Shown here in pieces: positions 1 to 9,266 of a DNA stretch of 19,051 bases. Position numbers and translations under genes: made by a program. The notes beneath the pieces were generated by a model. The model had not been told where the DNA came from and made no database searches. It was given only the letters and a program-made list of their open reading frames with translations. The first letter of the stretch is position 1; the number at the start of each line of letters is the position of its first letter. The stretch spans positions 1-19,051 of the forward strand of contig JAKAWN010000085.1 of the NCBI GenBank assembly GCA_021827245.1, in the 5' to 3' direction. The stretch is from Acidobacteriota bacterium. Lineage in GTDB: Bacteria; Acidobacteriota; Terriglobia; UBA7540.

Positions 1-1
1 T

Positions 2-877
2 CCGATCTATGTTTTCCCATCTTCCAAGTACCGCCTGATCAAGGAGAAGCTTCTCACGGAAGGTGTGATTGAGCCCCGAGACGTCGTTGAACCTGGTCCG
101 GCCACAGACGACGACGTGGCCCTTGTCCACGATCGCAATTACATCTGGAAGCTCAAGAACGCAAAGCTCTCCTATGTTGAAATCCTAAGGATGGAAATTC
201 CTTATTCGTCTGAACTTGTCCAGGCCGTCTGGCTTTCGGCGGGCGGGTCTATTCTGGCCGGACGAAATGCTCTCGAAGAGGGCGTGAGCGTCAATGTCGG
301 GGGAGGCTTCCATCACGCTTTCCCCGATCATGGTGAGGGATTCTGCGTCCTCCACGACGTCGCCATCGCCATCCGCCGCCTGCAGAAAGACGGACTCGTC
401 GAGCGCGCCATGACCGTTGATTGCGACGTTCATCAGGGCAATGGAACGGCGGCCATTTTTGGCGGTGACGAAACCGTATACACGGTTTCAATCCATCAGG
501 AAAATAATTACCCTTACCCCAAGCCACCCAGCAATCTGGACGTCAATCTCCCAAACAATGTCCAGGATACTGAGTACCTCGCCATCCTTGAAGATACGTT
601 GGATAAGGCGCTGTCGGAATTCGACCCCCAAGTGATCTTCTACCTGGCTGGTGCCGACCCTTACCGGGACGACCAACTGGGTGGGCTCAGGCTCAGTTTA
701 CAGGGGCTCGAGTTTCGTGACCGAATGGTCTTTGAGAAAACGCGCGCCAGGAAGATTCCGGTAGTGGTGACATTTGCGGGCGGTTATGCACGCCACCTGG
801 CCGACACCATCAGCATTCACTGCAACACGGTGCGCGTGGCAAAAGAGTTTGCCAATTCTGGGCCGGCACAGCAATAG
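2..877 (+). CDS. Histone deacetylase-family zinc hydrolase (5' end outside the window)
   Basis: This is a member of the arginase/deacetylase superfamily, which removes acetyl or acyl groups from amines (acetyl-lysine, acetylpolyamines or acetoin-type substrates). The reading frame is open from base 2, before the GTG at 65, so the true start lies upstream; 21 further residues are visible. Counting from the GTG at 65, the active-site landmarks are all present: the double His in GGGFHHAFPDHGEG (H83-H84), the zinc-binding DCDVHQGNG (D121, H123), the third ligand in AGADPYRDDQLGG (D198) and the catalytic Tyr in FAGGY (Y231). The second His of the usual D-x-H-H motif is Gln here, a substitution that should not remove a zinc ligand. 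The fold appears complete at its C-terminus. The substrate cannot be told from sequence; calling it a true histone deacetylase would be misleading. Confidence 0.9.
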   Translation, partial: PIYVFPSSKYRLIKEKLLTEGVIEPRDVVEPGPATDDDVALVHDRNYIWKLKNAKLSYVEILRMEIPYSSELVQAVWLSAGGSILAGRNALEEGVSVNVGGGFHHAFPDHGEGFCVLHDVAIAIRRLQKDGLVERAMTVDCDVHQGNGTAAIFGGDETVYTVSIHQENNYPYPKPPSNLDVNLPNNVQDTEYLAILEDTLDKALSEFDPQVIFYLAGADPYRDDQLGGLRLSLQGLEFRDRMVFEKTRARKIPVVVTFAGGYARHLADTISIHCNTVRVAKEFANSGPAQQ

Positions 878-955
878 CCAGGAACTTCCTGTCGGTAGAC
901 GTCTTCACAGCTTGCCAAAAAAACTCTCTCGCCACCACAACCTGATCGCGACTAC

Positions 956-977
956 GAATATGGATTATTCATTATTC
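956..977. promoter_or_regulatory. Imperfect dyad upstream of padR, possible operator
   Basis: The 130-bp gap before padR contains two symmetric elements. At 879-891 there is a perfect 6-bp inverted repeat around one base (CAGGAA C TTCCTG). At 956-977 an AT-rich imperfect dyad pairs GAATATG with CATTATTC. PadR proteins often bind AT-rich dyads close to their own start, so the second element is a candidate autoregulatory site. I could not find a convincing -35/-10 pair in the gap, so this rests on symmetry and position only. Confidence 0.25.
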
Positions 978-1007
978 CCTGGCAATACATAGAACAACGA
1001 GGTATTA

Positions 1008-1373
1008 TTGTCTTCAGTGAGCGCGCGCGAAACCAATCCCAATTTCATGAATGGAGTTCCGGAGCTCCTGGTCCTGAGGCTGCTGCAGCAAGAGGAAATG
1101 TATGGTTATGAGATCGTTCAGGCCATCCGTAGCCGCACAGGAGCGATGATCGCTGTCGGTGAAGGTGTTGTCTACCCGGTGCTGCATGGCCTGGAACGCG
1201 ATGGGGCGCTGAGGTCGCGGCGCAAAACCGTTAACGGTCGTAGCCGTATCTATTATTCAGTGACGCCAGCAGGATCGCGTCGATTGGCTGATCTCTCGGA
1301 GGCATGGACCAATCTGGCGGCCGCAATCCGAGGAATTCTGACGGGAGACCGACATGGCGAAGCCGTTCTATGA
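1008..1373 (+). CDS. PadR-family transcriptional regulator
   Basis: A 121-residue winged-helix repressor of the short PadR type. The protein has the family pattern: a helix ending in ELLVLRLLQQEEMYGYEI, then the recognition region GEGVVYPVLHGLERDGAL, and the wing strand SRRKTVNGRSRIYYSVT, followed by the C-terminal dimerisation helix. The TTG at 1008 is preceded by GAGG at 999-1002 with a 5-base spacer, which supports it over the GTG at 1017 (spacer 14) or the ATG at 1047. The gene overlaps the next one by 20 bases, so the two are translationally coupled. PadR genes paired with a HAAS-domain membrane protein are common in several phyla, notably Acidobacteriota; the regulator usually responds to small molecules or envelope stress. 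The actual signal is not visible here. Confidence 0.93.
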   Translation: MSSVSARETNPNFMNGVPELLVLRLLQQEEMYGYEIVQAIRSRTGAMIAVGEGVVYPVLHGLERDGALRSRRKTVNGRSRIYYSVTPAGSRRLADLSEAWTNLAAAIRGILTGDRHGEAVL

Positions 1374-2085
1374 ACTTCGTGAAGGATTGCTGCGTGCCGG
1401 CGTCGCGCCACGGCACGTGCGGCGCTATCTGACCGAGCTTGAGGATCATTTGCATGACCTGACGGCAGAAGAAGTGCGCGCGGGCCGCAACCGGGAGGAA
1501 GCGGAATCCGCAGCACTCACCCGGCTCGGCGGGACGGACGATCTCTACAAGGCGATGGTCAGGCAGCGGCAGCTCCAATCCTGGTGCGTCCGCGCTCCGT
1601 GGGCGACGGTCAGCCTCGGGCCGCTCTTTCTTCTGGCCGGGGCCTACCTTGTGGCCTGCATCTATTTGTGGTGGGGTTGGAGGACCTTTCTTCCTGCCGC
1701 CGATACACCATTCGGCGTTCGCAACACAGGTTCAATCTTCGCGCTCCAGAATATCTATTTTCAGGCCGGCAGATTGTACTATTTCGCTGCGCCGGTTCTC
1801 GTCGGATGGGGAATCGGGCTCCTGGCAGCCCGGCAAAGATTGAAGTTGAAGTGGCCAATCGTCGGTCTGGCGATGTTGGCATGGATGGGAGCCACTGCCC
1901 GAATTCACGCGAGTCTCACGGACGTGACTGGTGGACTCGGGCACATCAGCATGAACTTCTTCACCGTTGGACCCACTGGTGAGGCTATCTCCGGCAGCCT
2001 GTTTCATGCGCTGGTGATTTTCATTCTCACGGCGCTACCGTATCTCATTTGGCGATTGCTGAAAGCTCACGCCATTTTCGCCTAG
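1354..2085 (+). CDS. HAAS-type membrane protein partnered with PadR
   Basis: A 243-residue protein with a soluble N-terminal helical domain (about residues 1-75) and four predicted membrane helices at about 86-109, 141-159, 166-184 and 214-236. The N-terminal part, with VRRYLTELEDHLHDL followed by AEEVRAGRNREEAESAALTR and a LGG(T)DDL turn, is the pattern of the HAAS/DUF1700-like or permease-prefix domains that often sit beside PadR regulators. No transporter signature, catalytic motif or MacB-type periplasmic domain follows, so this is the regulatory membrane partner rather than an ABC permease. It overlaps padR by 20 bases and starts with ATG. A role in sensing at the membrane and passing the state to PadR is inference from this pairing. 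Confidence 0.75.
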   Translation: MAKPFYELREGLLRAGVAPRHVRRYLTELEDHLHDLTAEEVRAGRNREEAESAALTRLGGTDDLYKAMVRQRQLQSWCVRAPWATVSLGPLFLLAGAYLVACIYLWWGWRTFLPAADTPFGVRNTGSIFALQNIYFQAGRLYYFAAPVLVGWGIGLLAARQRLKLKWPIVGLAMLAWMGATARIHASLTDVTGGLGHISMNFFTVGPTGEAISGSLFHALVIFILTALPYLIWRLLKAHAIFA

Positions 2086-2160
2086 CAGCCCACCGGCACT
2101 TCACCCCAGCCGAACTCGAGGGCCGCTCAGGTCTGAACCGAGGCATCGCCCTCGCTGAAT

Positions 2161-3036
2161 TCAGCCCGCAATCTTGACAAGGTGGGTGTTGAGCGATCCG
2201 CTGCGGTATCCTTCCAGGTCAAGGGTCACAAAGTTGAATCCCAGCGGCTTAAAGATCTCTACAAACTTGCGGGCCATCTCCGGCGTCAAAGCGCGTGGTA
2301 ATTCTTCTGGAGCGATTTCCACCCGCACCAGGGTGTCGTGATGGCGAACGCGGAACTGGCGGAAGCCGAGCGCTCGAAGCGCCTCCTCGCCCTTTTCCAC
2401 CACTGCCAACCGTTCCGACGTGACTTCAACCCCGTAGGCAATGCGCGAAGAGAGGCAGGCCGATGCCGGACGGTTCCAGACTGGCAAATCCGCGCGTCGG
2501 GAGAGTTCGCGAATGTCGGCTTTCGTGAGCCCGGCATCGAGCAGAGGCGTCAGCACCTGATGTTTGCGGGCCGCCTGCTGCCCGGGCCGCCAGTCGCCCT
2601 GATCATCCACATTCACGCCGTAGGCCACTGCGGCAAACCCCCGCCGCCCGGCAAGTTCATCGAGTTGAGTGAAAAGTTCGTCCTTGCAGAAGAAGCAGCG
2701 GTTAGGATTGTTGGCGCGGTAGTTGGGATTGGAAAGCTCCGAGGTCTCAATGAACTCGTGAGGAAGCTGGAAGCGTTCGACGCAGGCTTCCGCTTCCTGC
2801 CGGTCGCGTTCGGAGTAACTGGCACTGAGCGCAGTGACGGCGAGCATTCGATCACCCAGTACCCGGTGCGCCGCATAGGCAAGATAAGCCGAATCCACCC
2901 CGCCCGAATAGGCCACTATCAGAGAAGGCAGTTTCTTCAGCTTGCCTTGCAGCCGTTTCTGTTTGATTTCCAGTTCGCCCAATAAAAAACCCTTTGAGAA
3001 ATAGGATAACAGGTGAGACGGGCGCTCACAACCCAT
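2161..3036 (-). CDS. larE: ATP-dependent sacrificial sulfur transferase LarE
   Basis: LarE activates the carboxylate of a pyridinium dinucleotide with ATP and inserts sulfur during synthesis of the nickel-pincer cofactor (NPN) of lactate racemase-family enzymes. The 291-residue sequence has the PP-loop SGGVDS at 44-49, a CxxC in NPNRCFFCK (C114, C117), and WNRPASACLSSR with C194, which corresponds to the sulfur-donating Cys176 of the Lactobacillus plantarum enzyme. With all three cysteines present, it could be either the sacrificial type or the iron-sulfur-cluster type; sequence alone does not decide. GAGGG about 8 bases before the ATG at 3036 supports that start. A TTG 18 codons later, preceded by AAAGGG, would give a more typical length of about 273. 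larB, larC and a larA homologue are not in this window, so this copy is an orphan here. Confidence 0.92.
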   Translation of the reverse strand: MGCERPSHLLSYFSKGFLLGELEIKQKRLQGKLKKLPSLIVAYSGGVDSAYLAYAAHRVLGDRMLAVTALSASYSERDRQEAEACVERFQLPHEFIETSELSNPNYRANNPNRCFFCKDELFTQLDELAGRRGFAAVAYGVNVDDQGDWRPGQQAARKHQVLTPLLDAGLTKADIRELSRRADLPVWNRPASACLSSRIAYGVEVTSERLAVVEKGEEALRALGFRQFRVRHHDTLVRVEIAPEELPRALTPEMARKFVEIFKPLGFNFVTLDLEGYRSGSLNTHLVKIAG

Positions 3037-3087
3037 ACTGCCAGCCCTCGTTTCGTTGCAGCACCAAGTTCGTGCGCTCGCCCCACG

Positions 3088-3441
3088 CTACGGCTTAGGC
3101 TGGAAACTCGCAAGAATAAAAAGGAGGCTGGGGGCGCCAACCAACAGGAAAAAGGGATTGCCAGGAAGATGTCCCAACCGAAGCAGATTCCAACCATAGA
3201 AACCCACGAGACAAGCCAGAGCGAGGATTCCCCCGAACCCTTCACGATACCAAGCCAGGACGAGCCCGATGCAGACCCCAAAGGGAAACAGCACCAGGCC
3301 AACCCAACCCTGAGCTACGGAACCTGGACCATGACTTGCAAAACCCTCGCCAGCAGCAAAGATGAGCACCGCGATTATGCTCAAAATGCTCCATGCACGG
3401 GCAGCCCAACGGAATGCGAGGCCGACAGAACGTGATGCCAT
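3088..3441 (-). CDS. Small four-helix membrane protein of unknown function
   Basis: A 117-residue hydrophobic protein with four predicted membrane helices at about 12-32, 44-65, 67-84 and 93-112, and almost no soluble part. The ATG at 3441 is chosen because a near-perfect Shine-Dalgarno (AAGGAGGGG) ends 3 bases before it; the frame stays open 19 codons further upstream, but no ribosome site is seen there. It resembles small uncharacterised bacterial membrane proteins with the pattern AR.WSILSI..VLIFAAGEGF, for which a DUF7670-type assignment is possible but not certain. It lies 60 bases downstream of gyrA on the same strand, so it may be co-transcribed. No function can be assigned. Confidence 0.7.
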   Translation of the reverse strand: MASRSVGLAFRWAARAWSILSIIAVLIFAAGEGFASHGPGSVAQGWVGLVLFPFGVCIGLVLAWYREGFGGILALACLVGFYGWNLLRLGHLPGNPFFLLVGAPSLLFILASFQPKP

Positions 3442-3501
3442 AATCCCCTCCTTGGCGTCTATTGCCGGGTCCGGGTACCACACGCACGTGATGATCAAGG
3501 C

Positions 3502-6018
<2,517 letters not shown>

Positions 6019-6113
6019 AAATCCCCTTTTTAAGATCGTATTTGCACATACTGTCCGTGAGCGCCTTGCCCTCGGATGGTGGCGATCGAGAGTATGAGGG
6101 AATTAAATACCAA

Positions 6114-6141
6114 TTTATATTCTAGCATTTCCCCGGATCAA
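6114..6141 (-). promoter_or_regulatory. Candidate gyrA promoter
   Basis: Read on the minus strand, TTGATC (6136-6141) and TATAAA (6114-6119) are 16 bases apart, a good fit to a sigma-70 promoter. Transcription would start near 6107 and give a leader of about 90 bases before gyrA. The site is in the 216-bp divergent gap between gyrA and the regulator gene at 6235, and it gives gyrA a promoter separate from gyrB. Confidence 0.45.
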
Positions 6142-6193
6142 CCGCGACACCGGCCACCGGTAACCAAAGGCGTCTTTGCGGGCAAAGTTTGTA

Positions 6194-6222
6194 TTGCGTT
6201 TTGAACATAATTAAGCCATAAT
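6194..6222 (+). promoter_or_regulatory. Candidate promoter of the regulator/nuclease/PurZ-like operon
   Basis: TTGCGT (6194-6199) and CATAAT (6217-6222) are separated by exactly 17 bases. The start of transcription would be near 6229, with only a few bases of leader before the ATG at 6235; the GAGG at 6224-6227 would then lie at the very 5' end or be lost, so the first gene may be translated from a very short leader. It is the best promoter-like sequence ahead of the operon. Confidence 0.55.
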
Positions 6223-6234
6223 CGAGGCTAAATT
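6209..6234. promoter_or_regulatory. Inverted repeat over the operon promoter, candidate autoregulatory operator
   Basis: AATTAAGCC (6209-6217) and GGCTAAATT (6226-6234) form a 9-bp inverted repeat with one mismatch and an 8-base spacer. It covers the -10 element and the ribosome-binding site and ends directly before the ATG of the ribbon-helix-helix gene. A small DNA-binding protein encoded immediately downstream is the obvious candidate ligand. Binding here is inference. Confidence 0.45.
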
Positions 6235-6447
6235 ATGGCAAAGGCTAACAATGTTGCGCCCAGTGCCACGATCAGAGTCACTGTTTCAAGACAGTCAGAA
6301 CTCCTCCTTGAGCAGCTTGCAAAGAAGGGAATTTATGGTCGCAATTCTGCAGAGGTGGCCGGACGCTTTGTCGACGAAGCATTGCAGAAATTTGTGGAGC
6401 AGCCGAAACTTCATATAGGAAGAGAAGGAAACCGCAGAAGATCTTAG
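6235..6447 (+). CDS. Ribbon-helix-helix (CopG/Arc-like) small regulator
   Basis: A 70-residue basic protein. After a short N-terminal tail, residues about 12-18 (TIRVTVS) form the expected DNA-contacting strand, followed by helix 1 (RQSELLLEQLAKKG), a Y-G-R-N turn, and helix 2 (SAEVAGRFVDEALQKF), the order and spacing of a CopG/Arc ribbon-helix-helix dimer. The basic tail (GREGNRRRS) may add DNA contacts. The ATG is supported by GAGG with a 7-base spacer. It is the first gene of a four-gene operon, 28 bases before the nuclease gene. Such proteins usually act as repressors of their own operon or as antitoxins; no toxin partner is obvious next to it. Which of the two it is cannot be decided from sequence. 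Confidence 0.75.
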   Translation: MAKANNVAPSATIRVTVSRQSELLLEQLAKKGIYGRNSAEVAGRFVDEALQKFVEQPKLHIGREGNRRRS

Positions 6448-6475
6448 GACCGAATATTATCGGAAGGCTTGAACG

Positions 6476-8044
6476 GTGCTGACACAAACGTTCATTCACA
6501 TTCCAGGCATAGGTAAGCAAACTGAACTGGAACTGTGGGAACACGGCATCCGCAGTTGGGATGACGCAGACCGCTTTGAAAAACGCTTCGGCGTTGTCGG
6601 CGCACGCCTGCAAAAGAAACTCGACGAATACATTCCCCTTTCACGCGAAGCTGTCAGGCGAAGGGACGCGGCTTTCTTTGAACGCCTCTCCACTTTGGGC
6701 GAGGCGTGGCGATTATTTCCTGAATTCGCTGAGAACTGTGTCTACCTTGACATAGAAACCACTGGATTATCTCCGGTCTTCGACACTGTCACGGTAGTGG
6801 GCCTTTACGACGGACACCGGTACAGGGCATTTGTTCAAGGCGACAACCTGCAAGACCTCCCTGCCTACCTGCGCGGCTACTCAGTGGCTGTAACCTTTAA
6901 CGGCGCAGGGTTCGACCTGAGATTTCTGAGGCTCGCATTCCAAAACCTCGCACTGCCAGCCATCCACATCGACTTACGATGGGTCACCCGAAAGCTGGGT
7001 ATGAGCGGTGGGCTTAAATCGATTGAAGCAGAGATGGGCCTCAAACGAGATGACTCGGTCCAGGACATCAGCGGGTACGATGCGACCGTACTGTGGGCAA
7101 AGTATCTACGCGGCGAAAAGAGCGCTTTGGACCAACTCATCCAGTACAACACGGAGGACGTCGTCCACTTGAAGGCCATCATGGAGATGGCCTACGATAA
7201 ATTAATGGAAGGCAGACTCAAGTTCTTGGGGGACTCAAGCCCCCGTGTGTTCACCGCAGTGGCTAATGGACCTTTATCAAACAGGCGGGCAATCCTGAGG
7301 CGTGCTCCCAAACAACCCAGTATTACAGGTTTAGTCCCCGGTCTTTTGAGGAAATGCAGTAAGGTACCAAGGATTGTGGGAATAGACTTGACCGGGAGTG
7401 AGAAGCGCGCGACAGGGTGGGCTTTGATGGAGGGTGCGAGCGTAACCACCAAAACGATCCGAACGGACGACGAACTCGTTAGAGAGACGCTCGCGGCCGA
7501 CCCCGATTTAGTCTCAATCGATTCGCCACTTTCACTTCCACAGAATTATGGCAAGGCTGCGGCTCCAATCTACCGGAGGTGCGAATTAGCTCTCAAGAGA
7601 ATGGGTATCTCGGTATTCTGGTGCTTGCTTCCGAGCATGGAAACGCTGACCCGGCGCGGGATCGAGTTAGCGCGTAAGCTACGCGAGGCCGGCTGCAATG
7701 TAATCGAAAGCTATCCTGGGGCGGCGCAGGATATTCTCGGGATTCCGCGAAAGAAGGCGAGTTTAGAGGAACTGAAATGGGGGCTTTCCCGGGCTGGAAT
7801 CAAGGGTGATTTCACAACCACATACGTCACACACGATGAGGTGGATGCAATCACGTCGGCCCTGGTTGGGCTGTTTTATATTGCCGACGAATATATTGCA
7901 CTTGGCACTCCGACGGAGGACTACCTGATCGTACCGAGGTCCACTAAATTTAACTACCAGAAATTGGCTCAGATCGTTGCTGCTACGGGTCTGGATGATG
8001 TTCCTGTCAATACCAGCTTAGATGTGAGGTCTCGCCTGAATTAG
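6476..8044 (+). CDS. RNase H-like 3'-5' exonuclease fused to a DUF429 domain
   Basis: A 522-residue protein with three parts. Residues 6-31 resemble a helix-hairpin-helix (IPGIGKQTELELWEHGI), a non-specific DNA-binding element. Residues about 85-235 are a YprB-type DEDD exonuclease: D92 and E94 in LDIETTG, D127 in FNGAGFDLRFL, and D218 in YNTEDVVHL are the metal-binding acids. Residues about 298-490 are DUF429, another predicted RNase H-like fold: VGIDLTGS (D304), VSIDSPLSLP (D349), ESYPGAAQ and HDEVDAITSAL. Both halves keep their acidic residues, so both may be active. The GTG start has GGAAGG 8 bases before it. The 16-base gap to the next gene indicates one transcript. The natural substrate (DNA, RNA or unusual nucleotides) is unknown. 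Confidence 0.85.
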   Translation: MLTQTFIHIPGIGKQTELELWEHGIRSWDDADRFEKRFGVVGARLQKKLDEYIPLSREAVRRRDAAFFERLSTLGEAWRLFPEFAENCVYLDIETTGLSPVFDTVTVVGLYDGHRYRAFVQGDNLQDLPAYLRGYSVAVTFNGAGFDLRFLRLAFQNLALPAIHIDLRWVTRKLGMSGGLKSIEAEMGLKRDDSVQDISGYDATVLWAKYLRGEKSALDQLIQYNTEDVVHLKAIMEMAYDKLMEGRLKFLGDSSPRVFTAVANGPLSNRRAILRRAPKQPSITGLVPGLLRKCSKVPRIVGIDLTGSEKRATGWALMEGASVTTKTIRTDDELVRETLAADPDLVSIDSPLSLPQNYGKAAAPIYRRCELALKRMGISVFWCLLPSMETLTRRGIELARKLREAGCNVIESYPGAAQDILGIPRKKASLEELKWGLSRAGIKGDFTTTYVTHDEVDAITSALVGLFYIADEYIALGTPTEDYLIVPRSTKFNYQKLAQIVAATGLDDVPVNTSLDVRSRLN

Positions 8045-8060
8045 AAGTAGGGGAATACGC

Positions 8061-9161
8061 ATGAGTCTCTGGGTAGTAGTCGGTGGGCAATACGGTTCTG
8101 AAGGAAAGGGCAAGATATCTGCGTTTATCACGCTGAAGGAAAACATTGACCTTTGCGTGCGCTGCGGCGGCCCAAATTCCGGCCACTCTTTTGTCGACGA
8201 AGACGGAACGACAAGGGTTCTGAGGCAACTGCCCACCGGTTACATTAACCCGCGTACGAGATTGCTGATTCCCGCTGGCGCGTTGATTGATCCAAAGATC
8301 TTGAAGTACGAAATAGAGACGTTTGGCATCGACCCTTCCCGGATCGGAGTTGACAGGAAATGTTTTGTCATAAACGGCGCTGACCGGGAAACCGAGAGAA
8401 ACCTGGGCCTGAGAGAAAGGCTTAGTTCGACCCTCTGCGGTGTCGGTGCGGCCGTTGCAAGAAGGGCTCTGCGAGGGGACGACGCGAAACTGGCAAGGGA
8501 CGTTTCGGAAGAGCACCCATGGCTTCGAGATTTGCTTACCGACGTGAGCGAAGAAGTCAATGCTGCCGTCGACCACGATAAGAAAGTTCTGATCGAAGGC
8601 ACCCAGGGCTTTGGCCTCTCGCTGTATCACTCGGAACATTATCCCAAGACAACCTCCCGCGATACCTCTGCCGCTGGCTTCATAAGTGAAGTCGGGGTGA
8701 GCCCAAGGATGGTTACCGAGATAGTGGCTGTTTTTAGAACATTTCCGATCAGGGTAGCCGGAGATCAGGCCGGACCACTGGAAAAGGAAATTGATTGGGA
8801 AAAAATACGTATAGAGAGTGGCTCCCCTCACGAAATCGGTGAACGGACGAGCGTAACAAAGAAAGTCCGTCGGGTTGGGCGATTCGAGTGGAATCTCGCT
8901 AAAAAGGCTGTCGAAGTTAATGGGGCAACGCGCGTTGCGCTGAACCATCTCGACTACCTGAGCTACTCAAACCGTGGTGAGACCTGTTACGAGAAGCTTT
9001 CATCCAAGGCGATTGATTTCATTGGAGACCTCGAGCGCAAGTTGGGAACTCCGGTAAGGTTCCTGGGCACTGGTCCCGGGCTTGGCGAACTCTTCGAGCC
9101 TGAGGCTCCTCCACAGAAAAGGGAAACGTACACAGAATCTCTAGCCCAGCCGAGACGATAG
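8061..9161 (+). CDS. PurA paralogue with a PurZ-type active site (Asp13 to Ser)
   Basis: The protein belongs to the adenylosuccinate synthetase family, which condenses aspartate with a purine nucleotide by a phosphoryl intermediate. At 366 residues it is of the short type (archaeal PurA and phage PurZ, about 340-360), not the bacterial type of about 430. Family motifs are clear: GGQYGSEGKGK at 8-18, GGPNSGHS at 36-43 (catalytic His42), LPTG, IPAGALIDP, EGTQGFGLSLYHS at 179-191 and TSVTKKVRRVG at 253-263. Two key positions differ from PurA: the catalytic Asp of WGDEGKGK is Ser13, and the GTP-selecting TKLD is NHLD (285-288). The first is the hallmark of PurZ, which makes 2-aminodeoxyadenylosuccinate from dGMP; the second fits use of ATP or dATP. 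A start ATG with AGGGG upstream is used. Substrate is inference; it is unlikely to be the housekeeping purA. Confidence 0.85.
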   Translation: MSLWVVVGGQYGSEGKGKISAFITLKENIDLCVRCGGPNSGHSFVDEDGTTRVLRQLPTGYINPRTRLLIPAGALIDPKILKYEIETFGIDPSRIGVDRKCFVINGADRETERNLGLRERLSSTLCGVGAAVARRALRGDDAKLARDVSEEHPWLRDLLTDVSEEVNAAVDHDKKVLIEGTQGFGLSLYHSEHYPKTTSRDTSAAGFISEVGVSPRMVTEIVAVFRTFPIRVAGDQAGPLEKEIDWEKIRIESGSPHEIGERTSVTKKVRRVGRFEWNLAKKAVEVNGATRVALNHLDYLSYSNRGETCYEKLSSKAIDFIGDLERKLGTPVRFLGTGPGLGELFEPEAPPQKRETYTESLAQPRR

Positions 9162-9266
9162 AGCGGGACCCGCCTCGACAAGTAAATCGTACGGGGACGG
9201 CCGAGGCAACCTACCTACAATCACTACCATTCTGTCGCTCATGTCCAGAGCGTGGGAGGAACGTCT

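Noticed and set aside
2117..2154. 7-bp inverted repeat (CGAGGGC and GCCCTCG) between the converging membrane-protein gene and larE, considered as a terminator
   Set aside because: The loop is 24 bases and there is no T tract on either strand.
6235..6447. Toxin-antitoxin reading of the RHH gene with the following nuclease as toxin
   Set aside because: The downstream protein is a large two-domain nuclease followed by nucleotide genes in the same operon, unlike small RelE/VapC-type toxins.
8007..8948. Open frame of 313 codons on the minus strand
   Set aside because: Antisense to the PurZ-like gene, whose family motifs are unmistakable; the minus-strand product has no such motifs.
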